Counted from the first letter of the stretch, positions 1 through 7,973 are shown. The stretch: DNA of 17,060 nucleotides from Phycisphaerales bacterium UBA2421 (GCA_002343075.1 DDRH01000034.1:1-17060), one strand, 5' to 3'. The notes: generated by a model not told the origin, from the sequence alone. A program made the numbers and translations.

Positions 1-1
1 C

Positions 2-3000
2 CTCTCCGTCACCATCGACGATGTTGACCTGCACTACAAAACCGCTCCGCAGCATGTTTACTATCAGTTCAATCAGCCGGTCACCGGCGAATTCACCGCC
101 GACGATATCGTCATCGATCATCTCACCACCAACACCACCGTCGACCGCGCGGCGATGAGCCTCGCATACGACAGCGGCGACGACCTGTACCAACTGTCTT
201 TCCCCGGCCACTCCAACCAAACCGTCAGCGGGATGATCCCCGACGGCAACTTCGATTCCATCATCAGCGAACTCGGCGTGCCCGGCCTGCTCAGCGAGCA
301 CCGCTTCAGCTTCTTCTTCCTCATCGCCGACGCCGACCGCGACCGCGCCGTCAGCCTCAACGACAGCACCGCACTCGAAGCTAACTTCGGCGGCACCAAC
401 AAAAAGTTCCATCAGGGCGATTTCAACCTCGATACCGTGGTAAACCTCGACGACTGGACGATCCTTCAAGCCAACTTCGGCCGTCAACTCCCCGCGCCTA
501 TCACCGAGCCGGGCATGCTCACCGTAGGGGCGCTGTCGAGCGAAGCCACTTGGCTCACGTGGTCCGCCCCCGCCACCGGCACCTGGGACGGCTACCGCAT
601 CTTCCGCAGCCTCGACGGAATCGATTTCACGCAGATAGCCGAGGTCGGCCCAAACACGCTCAACTATTCCGACGCAGGGGAAGATTTACCCGAAGGCCAT
701 CTACAAGACGGCACCAAGTACTGGTATCGCGTGCGGCCATTCACCAACGCCAACGGCAACGGGGAGACGACGAACAAATCGTCCGCGGTGACGGTGCTGC
801 CGGCAGTGACCAGCCCGACTGCGACCGCAACGCCTGAAGGTTACATTGACGTCACATGGGTCGATGAATCAGAGACGGAATCGCAGTTTCTTATTGAACG
901 CCAGATCCTGCCATCAGGGACATTTGTTGAGGTTGGCAGAGCAGGGGCACAGGGTGAGATGTGGCGCGATTGGGATGCCGTCGAGGCCCAAGGTTACGGT
1001 TACCGGGTGACGGCTATAACCCCCGACGCTGTTTCGAGTCCGTCCGGTGTCGCGAGTGCTACTGCAGTGAGCTTAGCCGCGCCTTCCGATCTCTCGACGT
1101 CCATTACGCCATCGAGCATCGCGCTCAGCTGGACTGACAATTCTGCAGTTGAGGTTGGTTACAATTTACAACGAGCTACGGATAGCGCATTTCAGAACAA
1201 CTTGATCACGCTAGCGACACTGAATGCGAATGAAATCTCGTACACCGACAGCGGCCCGTCCGAAAACAGCCTATTTTACTATCGCATCGCACCAATCTCG
1301 GCGTCAGGTATAGGCGGATATTCATCATTTGGCGCTCAAACAACCTTGGTTGCCGCCCCCATGGATTTGACGTTGTCTGAACAGTCAAATGGAGATGTTG
1401 TTCTCAATTGGGCAGACCGTTCGTCCGTGGAAACTGGATACAGAATTGATCGTGCCTTGAACGCGGAGTTTACGTCGGGGTTGACGGTCGTTGCCACCAC
1501 CTCGAGCAATACGATTACTTACACCGATTCCCCGGTGCCGGGAGTCTATTACTATCGCGTGGTTGCACTCACGTCGGGCGGAATTGAAGCAGATTCCGAA
1601 AATGCCTTTCTTGTCTCTGACGGCTTGGCGTATCGACCTGCGAATCCAACGTTCAACGTCTTGGGAGAGACACTCTGGACAGGGCAGTACAATGACGGCA
1701 CTGCAAACTTTCCGCTCTATGCTGTCCGACCAGGTCAAGCCATATTTTTCAGCGTACGGCAAGCGACCTTTGTTGCGTCCGAAACTATTGCCGGTTCAAC
1801 TTTCTCGGCGTTTTGGAAAGACGCGAACGCATCGGTACTGAACAAAGAGTATGAGCGAGTCAATAGTCGTCTGGAATGGAACTTCGACGATATCGAGGGC
1901 GAGTACAACACGCTGCCGGGCTTCACTGCAGGGCACGTTTATGAGGACGAAGATCTTTATCAGGTCTCGCTGAAAGTTGCTTACCCGGACGATCCTTCCA
2001 CTTCGGACGTAGAGTCAACTACGCGAACAATAAAGGCGTGGGTACAGGTTACCGAAGATCAAGGCCCGACTGGCGGCACGCTCAATGCATCGAGCCCAGC
2101 TAACAATCCCGCGATACCAGATGTGCAGTACCGCTCCATTTACATTAGTCGGGACGGAAATCCGCAAGCGGACGGCACGACAAAAGCGAACCGCGTTCCT
2201 ATTGAGACGGGAATGTCGATCTTCAACGGGATAGCTTCCAAGGAAAATGTGAAGGTGTATTTCAGGCGTGATCAGGACAAGGCGCACTTCCAACCAACGC
2301 CAGGTAGCACCTTTAACCTATCCGGCTTTAGCAACGTACAGTTTTTACAATATCGGCAAAACTCTACTGAGAGCCCGGCTCGGCCTCGGGCGCGACTGGC
2401 ACTCCACCGCTCTATAGGAACGACGCAATCAATCTTTACATTTAACACGGCCACCAAATATGTGTCCGTTAGCGGGTTGGAAATTTACATCGACGGTGCC
2501 GATCGAGCGTTGACAGGCCGTGTCGCAGACATCCTCGGGCGGAATGTCGCCTTCCGGGATCTCAAACTCACCAAGATTCATTACGGCTTCGAGATCGGCA
2601 AGGGGTTCGCTCAGAATCTACCTTCCAGCAGCTACTTGCAAGCTGAAGGCGTACTCCTCCAAAACATTAACCGTCAGAAGATGCAGAACGTCACCAGCGG
2701 TTCATTGGTAGACGTCGCTTATAACGATCCAAGTATTGTCACGGGTCGCTATCTGGTCTTCGCTAATCCCCCGACGCGCGGTTTAGTTTTGCTCGGCAAC
2801 AAATCAGGCGAAACAACCGAGTCGGTTACGCTCCCAAACAACACTGTCCAGGCGAAAGACCATGTGACGCGCAGCTACGCATCGGACGTTCTGTTGTACG
2901 GGAACACGTTCACAAACCGCGCGCGAGTGCAAGGCAACGTCGCCGCTCCACAAAACAAAGACATTTACACGATGCGCGCTCAGAAAGGGAAGTATATTTA

Positions 3001-3928
3001 TTGGGCGCAGAACACAACGTATGGGGGTTCGATGCTTCTGGGTCGCGTGAGCGGCGATCCGACCGACCGCAGCGTTGCCATGCAATATGTTGTGATCGAG
3101 AGCAATCGAATCGTTCAAGATCCCCGAGATCGGCTCCCGAACGAGATCGACCGAGACAGTCACCTGGCCCGCCTTAGTTTCAGCAGTGAGAATTCAGGCG
3201 TTTCAGGCGGACGACTGGTCAGCGATGTGATGGTGCGCAATAACTACTTTGAGAATTCGAGGCGAACTGGTGAGATTGTCGGAAGTGGCAGTAATACTCG
3301 AACCGAACGCCCACCAATCATAGAAGGGCCACAACAACGAATTTCTTTCGTTCACAATACTGTACGCCACAGCCTTTCCGAAATTGTGCCTGCAAATCCA
3401 TCAGAGACAAATCCCGTAACTCGAAATGCGCCTTGGTTAAGGATCGCGCAGCCATTGGGAGGCGGCACGGCCGCGCTGGTAATGCGCGGAAATCTCTTCA
3501 TTTCGCAGACTTTTGAAACCTCCAACCACTCGCCAATACCGGGGAGCGATCAGACTTTGATCAGAATAAATGGTTTCACAGCGCAAAACGTGAAAGATGG
3601 TACGAGCCCGTTTATAGCAGGCCAAGTCAGCAAGAACGTATTTCCAACTCCTCCGGCGTCTCGCTTGTACCGCTTCGCTTTTTCTGATGGCGACAGAACT
3701 TTTAGTGAAACGTCAACTTTAGGGTGGGGGAACATTTTCGCAGGCGACTCACAGGTAACTGTATCGCTCAACTCGGCCTTTAGACCATCATCGCCAACAG
3801 CGCCCGTCGCCACGATTGACCAAGCGACGAACCTTACCTCGTTGTACGGGCTGGTTGGCGACCTCTACGGCGATCTACGGCCGACAACGAACGAGTGGAC
3901 TGTAGGTGCCGTGCAGCGGCCCGCGTAG
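2..3928 (+). CDS. Large secreted modular protein: dockerin-like, fibronectin III repeats, right-handed beta-helix (5' partial)
   Basis: The frame is open from the left edge of the window, so the true start lies upstream; the first in-window ATG (155) falls inside a continuous domain and is not the start. Modules in order, by base position: a segment containing VYYQFNQPV (about 50-150) of a kind common in planctomycete surface proteins; a dockerin-type pair of Asp-rich loops (about 329-490: DADRDRAVSLND, then GDFNLDTVVNLDD, each followed by a helix ending NFG), likely calcium-binding; four fibronectin type III-like domains (about 494-805, 806-1078, 1079-1350, 1351-1630); a PKD-like sandwich ending near 2060 (GHVYEDEDLYQVSLKV); and a long region rich in short beta strands and Asn ladders (about 2090-3860) typical of right-handed parallel beta-helices. 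The C-terminus (GDLYGD...VGAVQ) matches the usual end of such proteins. Likely extracellular and binding or acting on polysaccharide; no catalytic residues could be assigned. Codon usage changes near base 830. Confidence 0.85.
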   Translation, partial: LSVTIDDVDLHYKTAPQHVYYQFNQPVTGEFTADDIVIDHLTTNTTVDRAAMSLAYDSGDDLYQLSFPGHSNQTVSGMIPDGNFDSIISELGVPGLLSEHRFSFFFLIADADRDRAVSLNDSTALEANFGGTNKKFHQGDFNLDTVVNLDDWTILQANFGRQLPAPITEPGMLTVGALSSEATWLTWSAPATGTWDGYRIFRSLDGIDFTQIAEVGPNTLNYSDAGEDLPEGHLQDGTKYWYRVRPFTNANGNGETTNKSSAVTVLPAVTSPTATATPEGYIDVTWVDESETESQFLIERQILPSGTFVEVGRAGAQGEMWRDWDAVEAQGYGYRVTAITPDAVSSPSGVASATAVSLAAPSDLSTSITPSSIALSWTDNSAVEVGYNLQRATDSAFQNNLITLATLNANEISYTDSGPSENSLFYYRIAPISASGIGGYSSFGAQTTLVAAPMDLTLSEQSNGDVVLNWADRSSVETGYRIDRALNAEFTSGLTVVATTSSNTITYTDSPVPGVYYYRVVALTSGGIEADSENAFLVSDGLAYRPANPTFNVLGETLWTGQYNDGTANFPLYAVRPGQAIFFSVRQATFVASETIAGSTFSAFWKDANASVLNKEYERVNSRLEWNFDDIEGEYNTLPGFTAGHVYEDEDLYQVSLKVAYPDDPSTSDVESTTRTIKAWVQVTEDQGPTGGTLNASSPANNPAIPDVQYRSIYISRDGNPQADGTTKANRVPIETGMSIFNGIASKENVKVYFRRDQDKAHFQPTPGSTFNLSGFSNVQFLQYRQNSTESPARPRARLALHRSIGTTQSIFTFNTATKYVSVSGLEIYIDGADRALTGRVADILGRNVAFRDLKLTKIHYGFEIGKGFAQNLPSSSYLQAEGVLLQNINRQKMQNVTSGSLVDVAYNDPSIVTGRYLVFANPPTRGLVLLGNKSGETTESVTLPNNTVQAKDHVTRSYASDVLLYGNTFTNRARVQGNVAAPQNKDIYTMRAQKGKYIYWAQNTTYGGSMLLGRVSGDPTDRSVAMQYVVIESNRIVQDPRDRLPNEIDRDSHLARLSFSSENSGVSGGRLVSDVMVRNNYFENSRRTGEIVGSGSNTRTERPPIIEGPQQRISFVHNTVRHSLSEIVPANPSETNPVTRNAPWLRIAQPLGGGTAALVMRGNLFISQTFETSNHSPIPGSDQTLIRINGFTAQNVKDGTSPFIAGQVSKNVFPTPPASRLYRFAFSDGDRTFSETSTLGWGNIFAGDSQVTVSLNSAFRPSSPTAPVATIDQATNLTSLYGLVGDLYGDLRPTTNEWTVGAVQRPA

Positions 3929-3957
3929 CAAGCATTCACCCTCAACAGGATGTTTCG

Positions 3958-5229
3958 ATGTTAACTGAACGAGTTCGCTCTCTGAGCGCAAGCTTCGCCG
4001 TGCAGTTGTTAGATCAACGCGTGCTTTTCAGTGCTTCGCTCAGCCGTACAGGAACGTTGAGCGTGGCTGGAACCGAGCAGGCGGATGTGATCGTCATCAG
4101 TCTGAATCAAACCGAAGTCGACGTTGACGTCAACGGCGCATCGACGAGTTTTGATCGGAGTGCGGTTGATCGCCTTAACGTCGATGCCGGCGGGGGTCGG
4201 GATCGCGTCGTCAACCGTGCCAATCTTCGCAGCACATTGATGGGCGGCGCGGGAAACGACACGCTCATTGGAGGATTTCGAAGCGATGTACTGGTGGGAG
4301 GGCGGGGAGTCAACGTGCTTGATGGCGGTGGAGGAAGAGACATTGTTGATAAAAGCAGCAATCCTTCCGGAGAATTTAGAGTCTCTGTTAACGAAGAGGG
4401 AGATCCGAGATTCGTGGCTGCAGCATTCACGACTATCTCGCACACTGATGTGGTGCACCCGGGCAACGACCTTACCATCCTGCTCACCGACGGCGATGAC
4501 ACTATCCGCGGCAGCGCAGTTACCGACTTAATAATTGACGCCGGAGGTGGCAACGACTTGTTCGATCGCATTCAAAGCGTCGGTCTCTCGCCAAGACTCG
4601 TGCTCGTCGGCGGCGACGGAGATGACCGGTTCGAAACCGACGAAAGTTCCTATCCCGCAGACATTCGCGGCGGCGATGGAAACGATTCCGTCGTCGACGC
4701 CGTGCGTCTCAGCAGCGTGTACGAACGCATCGACCTTGGCGCGGGGCGCGACACACTTGGGGTATCCAACGATCCGACCGGGCCTGCAACCGTGCTTGCC
4801 GGCGCAGGGGTGGATGTGATTGTTGTCAGTAAGTTGGTGCGCGAGGTGTTTGGGAACTCATTGAACAACACCATTAATGTTTTTGATGGTTCTTTCGGCA
4901 CCATCCACGCAATCACAGTTCACGGCGGGCAAGGTGACGACACCATTACAAACCTCGGTACCGACCCAATGATAGCACAAGGCGGTGGCGGCAACGACTC
5001 CCTGATCGGCGGCGACGGCGACGACACCCTGCGCGGCGGCGGCGGCAACGACACGCTCTCCGGCGGCGGCGGGCGGGATAAGCTCTACGGCGACGGCGGC
5101 GATGACCTGCTGCTTGGGCGTGGCGGGAGCAAAGACCGCCTCGACGGCGGGCCCGGCAAAGACACCGCCACCGCCGACACACTCGGCAGTGTGATTGATC
5201 TGCTGATCGATGTGGAAACCGTGCGGTGA
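3958..5229 (+). CDS. RTX-type calcium-binding repeat protein with LEPR-XLL-like N-terminus
   Basis: A 423-residue protein. ATG 3958 is chosen over an in-frame upstream start at 3895 because 3895 lies inside the preceding gene, whereas 3958 is preceded by a short purine-rich CAGGA and begins the characteristic N-terminus MLTERVRSLSAS...LLDQRVLFSASL. LDQRVLFSA is a variant of the LEPR-XLL motif found near the start of many planctomycete surface proteins. Glycine/aspartate nonapeptide repeats of the hemolysin type follow: GGAGNDTLIGG at about residue 96, further copies near 218 and 238, and a dense block from about 342 to 402 (GGGGNDSLIGG, GGDGDDTLRGG and so on). In this family the repeats form a calcium-bound parallel beta-roll outside the cell. 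It starts 29 bases after the upstream beta-helix gene and is probably co-transcribed. No enzymatic domain is visible; a structural or adhesive role is inferred. Confidence 0.85.
   Translation: MLTERVRSLSASFAVQLLDQRVLFSASLSRTGTLSVAGTEQADVIVISLNQTEVDVDVNGASTSFDRSAVDRLNVDAGGGRDRVVNRANLRSTLMGGAGNDTLIGGFRSDVLVGGRGVNVLDGGGGRDIVDKSSNPSGEFRVSVNEEGDPRFVAAAFTTISHTDVVHPGNDLTILLTDGDDTIRGSAVTDLIIDAGGGNDLFDRIQSVGLSPRLVLVGGDGDDRFETDESSYPADIRGGDGNDSVVDAVRLSSVYERIDLGAGRDTLGVSNDPTGPATVLAGAGVDVIVVSKLVREVFGNSLNNTINVFDGSFGTIHAITVHGGQGDDTITNLGTDPMIAQGGGGNDSLIGGDGDDTLRGGGGNDTLSGGGGRDKLYGDGGDDLLLGRGGSKDRLDGGPGKDTATADTLGSVIDLLIDVETVR
4981..5115 (+). repeat. Five in-phase 27-base repeats coding RTX nonapeptides
   Basis: Units begin at 4981, 5008, 5035, 5062 and 5089, each starting GGCG and coding GGxGxDxLx; a degenerate sixth starts at 5116. 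The DNA-level similarity is high (long GGC runs), so slippage or recombination between units is possible. Confidence 0.8.
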
Positions 5230-5271
5230 ACGCTGGAGACATGCTGGATTGCGTCCGCCGCTCATTCATAG

Positions 5272-5371
5272 CCGGGATTTCCCCCCGGTTCTTCGGCCCG
5301 TAAACAGCCCGACGGGTTGGAAACCCGTGGTACGCGGGTGGGGATGACGAACGGGGCAGCGACTCCGCTGC
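5272..5371 (+). terminator. Cluster of three hairpins downstream of the RTX gene
   Basis: Three inverted repeats in 100 bases: CCGGG/CCCGG (5272-5276 with 5284-5288), ACGGGTT/AACCCGT with a 3-base loop (5312-5318 with 5322-5328), and GCAGCG/CGCTGC with a 4-base loop (5356-5361 with 5366-5371). None is followed by a T-tract, so a classic intrinsic terminator is not shown. They could slow RNA decay or mark a dispersed intergenic repeat. Confidence 0.35.
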
Positions 5372-5610
5372 GGCGCATTCCGGGTTGCCGCTGACTCCCC
5401 CCGCCGGGTGGCGATTGCTGTCATGATCTAAAAGCCATCTGATTGCTACCACGTCCAAGAAAAGCCGCATTTTCCGCGTGTGCTGAGGCGGGAGGGTGGG
5501 AGTTTCGTGCCTGGGAAGCTGGACTGATATTCAGCGTTGTGCCGGAACCGCCGATGGAAAGGGGGATGGATGAGTGCCGCGCCGGAATTTTCCGGGCGGG
5601 ATGTTTGGCT

Positions 5611-5617
5611 GGAAGGA
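5611..5617 (+). promoter_or_regulatory. Ribosome binding site deciding the STAS gene start
   Basis: GGAAGGA lies 6 bases before ATG 5624, a better match and spacing than for the other in-frame starts (ATG 5570, preceded by GGAAAGGGGG; TTG 5537). Confidence 0.6.
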
Positions 5618-5623
5618 CATGAC

Positions 5624-6103
5624 ATGGTTTCAACGTCGCCCGCACCGAAAGTTACGCCGCAAGAGGATCCCCCCGCCGTCCCGGCCGCTGCCGGGGTTTC
5701 GGGGGGGCGTGGGGCATCGATTCTTCAGGAGCACGCGTTAAAGCTCTCGATGGTATCGATTGAGAAAGGCGGGGTCATCCTGGTGGCCGCAGAGGGGAAC
5801 ATCACTTCGAGCGATGTTGATCCGACGAGCACGAATCCGCTGCAGACGCTGCTTGGGGCGACGTGGTGTACGAATCGCGTGCTGTTGAACATGGAGCTGT
5901 CGGGCTACATCGATTCCAGCGCCATCGGATGGCTGATGAGTACGCAGAAGCAGTTCAAAGACGCCGGCGGCAAGTTTGTGATTTACAACGTCCAACCGGC
6001 GGTGCGGCAATTGCTTGATATGCTGAAAATCGGTCGCATTCTGCCCATCGCCGACGATGAGGCCGGTGCACGAAAGCTGCTGGCGGAAGGAGGCGCCAAG
6101 TGA
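5624..6103 (+). CDS. STAS-domain protein (anti-sigma-factor-antagonist-like)
   Basis: A 159-residue protein: a Pro/Ala-rich N-terminal tail of about 40 residues, then one STAS domain (about 45-155). The family hallmark, the loop before the second helix, reads YIDSSAIGWL with Asp97-Ser98-Ser99 and Gly102. In SpoIIAA/RsbV-type proteins a serine at this place is phosphorylated by a partner kinase, so phospho-switching is possible here. The flanking pattern of strand, helix, then KFVIYNVQPAVRQLLDMLKI also fits the fold. Start 5624 is favoured by a strong upstream GGAAGGA; a start at 5570 would add 18 residues. Its TGA overlaps the GTG of the next gene, a secretion-type ATPase, which implies translational coupling and a shared function. 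No anti-sigma kinase or sigma factor lies nearby, so a direct role in regulating the ATPase is at least as likely as classic sigma control; this is inference. Confidence 0.85.
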   Translation: MVSTSPAPKVTPQEDPPAVPAAAGVSGGRGASILQEHALKLSMVSIEKGGVILVAAEGNITSSDVDPTSTNPLQTLLGATWCTNRVLLNMELSGYIDSSAIGWLMSTQKQFKDAGGKFVIYNVQPAVRQLLDMLKIGRILPIADDEAGARKLLAEGGAK

Positions 6104-7356
6104 GCGACCGAACCGAAAAATCGGAAAAAGACAAAGCCGAAAAGAAGGCCCCGCTGCTTGATGTTCACAAAATGCAGCCCGAGACCGCCGTTGCCTACCT
6201 GATTGAGACTGCGGTCAACCAGGGTGCGAGCGATCTGTTTTTTCTCGCCGACGAAGGCAAGATCACAGTGAAGGTGCGTCACCTGGGCATCGTGCGGACG
6301 ATTTCGCAGATCCCTCTCGAAATGGGCAAGCGGTGCCTCGGCTATATCCGGGCCAATGCGGCGCTCGATCTGACTGAAAAGCGTCGGCCGATCGATGGTC
6401 GTTGGATTTACCGCAAGCCCGAGGGGCAAATCATTGATTTGCGCATAAACGCCATACCGAGCTTGTATGGCGAGGACTTTGCCATTCGGCTGCTGGTGCG
6501 TGCCAATTCACTGGTGCCGCTGGATACGCTGGGCATGACCACGCCGCAGCTTCATGAATATCAGCAGATGCTCGCCAGCCCTAGCGGTTTGGTGCTCATC
6601 ACCGGGCCGACGGGCAGCGGGAAGACCGCGACGCTCTACAGCACCCTTACCCGGCTGAACGACGGCTCGCGAAAAATTAACACCATCGAAGATCCGGTAG
6701 AGTATGCGATCGAAGGCGTGCGCCAGTCGCAGGTGAATCCACAGATCGATCTGGGATTCGCCGACCTTCTGCGGGCGGTGTTGAGGCAGTCGCCGGATGT
6801 GATCATGATTGGCGAGATTCGCGACCAGGAAACCGCGCGAACCGCGGTGCACGCGGCCAACAGCGGGGTGGTGGTTTTCGCAACGCTGCACGCCCCCTCG
6901 ACCGCGACCGCGATCCAGGCGATGCGATCATTGGGCGTACATAACCACTTTCTGGCAACGAGTTTACGCGGGATTGTCAGTCAGCGGCTGGTGCGGACGA
7001 TTGACCCTGCGACCCGTGTGGCCTATGACCTCCCCGACGGCCCGGGCGCGTTTGATGAAGTCAAGCCCTGGCTGGCCCCCGGCGAAGGCACCAAGCTCTA
7101 CGCACCGCGGCCGGCAGCATCGAACCAATTCACCGGCTACACGGGTAGAACGGGCGTCTTTGAAGTCATGTCAATCACGCCGAAGATTCGCAACCTGGTG
7201 TCGGAAGGCGCTCCGGCGCGCGAGATTCGCGCCAAGGCCGTCGAGGAAAAAATGCTCGAATTCCGTCTCGCCGCCACGCTGAAGGTGGCGCGCGGGGAGA
7301 CGACGATGGAAGAAGTCTTCCGGGTTGTGCCCACCGAGCATCTCATTGAAGAGTAG
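6100..7356 (+). CDS. GspE/PilB-family secretion/pilus ATPase, short form without zinc motif
   Basis: A 418-residue protein. GTG 6100 overlaps the STAS stop as GTGA and is preceded by a strong GGAAGGAGG. The N-terminus is charged (KSEKDKAEKK), followed by the N2-type PAS-like domain (about 30-150). The RecA-like domain has Walker A GPTGSGKT (169-176), an Asp-box near TIEDPVEY, Walker B DVIMIGEIRD (233-242, Glu239) and a His-box around FATLHAPSTATA (His264), so ATP hydrolysis should be intact. Compared with typical GspE/PilB (about 500-570 residues) it lacks the extra N-terminal domain and also the tetra-cysteine zinc site: the usual RLVR..CPxC is RLVRTIDPAT, and the usual cysteines before GYxGRTGxFE are absent (NQFTGYTGRTGVFEVM). 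ATPases of this family drive assembly of type IV pili or type II secretion pseudopili from the cytoplasmic side of the membrane. No pilin, platform or secretin gene is in the window, so the machine it serves is unknown. Confidence 0.9.
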   Translation: MSDRTEKSEKDKAEKKAPLLDVHKMQPETAVAYLIETAVNQGASDLFFLADEGKITVKVRHLGIVRTISQIPLEMGKRCLGYIRANAALDLTEKRRPIDGRWIYRKPEGQIIDLRINAIPSLYGEDFAIRLLVRANSLVPLDTLGMTTPQLHEYQQMLASPSGLVLITGPTGSGKTATLYSTLTRLNDGSRKINTIEDPVEYAIEGVRQSQVNPQIDLGFADLLRAVLRQSPDVIMIGEIRDQETARTAVHAANSGVVVFATLHAPSTATAIQAMRSLGVHNHFLATSLRGIVSQRLVRTIDPATRVAYDLPDGPGAFDEVKPWLAPGEGTKLYAPRPAASNQFTGYTGRTGVFEVMSITPKIRNLVSEGAPAREIRAKAVEEKMLEFRLAATLKVARGETTMEEVFRVVPTEHLIEE

Positions 7357-7360
7357 GCCG

Positions 7361-7375
7361 AACCGGCCGACGGTT
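7361..7375. terminator. Short hairpin between convergent genes
   Basis: AACCG/CGGTT stem with a 5-base loop, in the 20 bases between the ATPase stop and the stop of the convergent minus-strand gene. There is no clear T-tract on either strand, so it is a weak candidate for a bidirectional terminator. Confidence 0.3.
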
Positions 7376-7376
7376 G

Positions 7377-7601
7377 CTACTTTGCCATGCGCTCAATGAT
7401 AAGTCGGGCGATATCTGCCTCGAGTTGCTTGGGATAGTGCCCCAGAATCGCTGCCTGCAGCATGTCTGATTGTGAGTGAAACCACTCCACCAGCCGGCTG
7501 CTGACGGCAACCTGCGTCATTCCGTTGCGATCACAGGTTTGCTGCAATGCCTTCTTTGCCTGCGACGAAAGTTCCAGCCGGACAATTACTCGCTTTTTCA
7601 T
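7377..7601 (-). CDS. Small ribbon-helix-helix-like protein, paralog A
   Basis: A 74-residue protein starting at ATG 7601. AGGAAG upstream is somewhat far away, so initiation may be modest. Predicted order: a basic beta strand (KKRVIVRLEL, residues 2-11), a helix (about 12-26), a turn at Gly27, a second helix beginning MTQ (28-44), then a variable helical tail. Strand-helix-helix with a basic first strand fits ribbon-helix-helix DNA-binding proteins of the Arc/MetJ/CopG kind, which act as dimers. The protein aligns without gaps to the neighbouring 81-residue protein at 26 of 53 positions, including GMTQ, SRL, WF and LGH. Those conserved blocks are the best evidence that both are real genes. 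It lies 126 bases downstream of its paralog on the same strand. No toxin-like partner is seen. Function unknown; DNA binding is inferred from the fold. Confidence 0.7.
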   Translation of the reverse strand: MKKRVIVRLELSSQAKKALQQTCDRNGMTQVAVSSRLVEWFHSQSDMLQAAILGHYPKQLEADIARLIIERMAK

Positions 7602-7727
7602 GAATTCACCAATTCTTCCTAACCGTGCGATACGGTCATACCAGTCATCGACGATGATTGCGCCCGCGACGTGTGGAGCAGGGTGTTCCGGCCCTGACAG
7701 GCCGATGCTCCAATGCCGCTGCGGAGG

Positions 7728-7973
7728 TTACTTTCCACTGTTTGCCGATTCGGCAAGCTTCTTCATAAGGCTTTGGAAGAGCAACTCCCCCGGATCTTCG
7801 TCGGTATGACCGAGGACCGCGTGCTGCGTGCGGCCATCTTGCTCTGAAAACCACAAAATCAGGCGCGATATGACCGAAAGCTGTGTCATTCCGCGCGACT
7901 CACAGACCTTTTCAAGGCCCAGTTTGGCGCGCGGAGTGAGTTCCGCACGCAGAATCAATCGTTTCTCAGCCAC
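7728..7973 (-). CDS. Small ribbon-helix-helix-like protein, paralog B
   Basis: An 81-residue protein starting at GTG 7973 with a well-placed GGGAGAG about 5 bases upstream. It has the same layout as its downstream paralog: basic strand (EKRLILRAEL), helix (about 13-27), GMTQ turn (28-31), second helix with SRLILWF, then LGH (54-56) and a charged tail that ends ESANSGK. Shared sequence with paralog A (about half of the aligned core) points to a tandem duplication followed by divergence, with the ends changing most. It is the promoter-proximal member of the pair and is preceded by a 354-base non-coding leader region. Possible roles are a transcriptional repressor that may control its own promoter, or an antitoxin-like or nucleoid-type DNA binder; nothing in the window decides between these. 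Confidence 0.75.
   Translation of the reverse strand: MAEKRLILRAELTPRAKLGLEKVCESRGMTQLSVISRLILWFSEQDGRTQHAVLGHTDEDPGELLFQSLMKKLAESANSGK

Larger units (their letters stand above)
5230..5623. other. Non-coding stretch between the surface genes and the STAS gene
   Basis: No convincing gene is seen here. The first half holds several small inverted repeats (listed separately). The second half has a purine-rich patch (about 5485-5515) and leads into the STAS ribosome binding site. A possible -10 (TGATAT, 5525-5530) has only a poor -35 partner, so no promoter is claimed. Confidence 0.5.

Noticed and set aside
4981..5142. Regular 27-base repeats that could suggest a CRISPR array
   Set aside because: There are no unique spacers; the repeats are contiguous, in frame, and encode RTX nonapeptides.
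4858..5470. Long arginine- and alanine-rich minus-strand frames over the RTX repeats
   Set aside because: They are complements of GGC-rich repeat DNA and give low-complexity protein with no domain.
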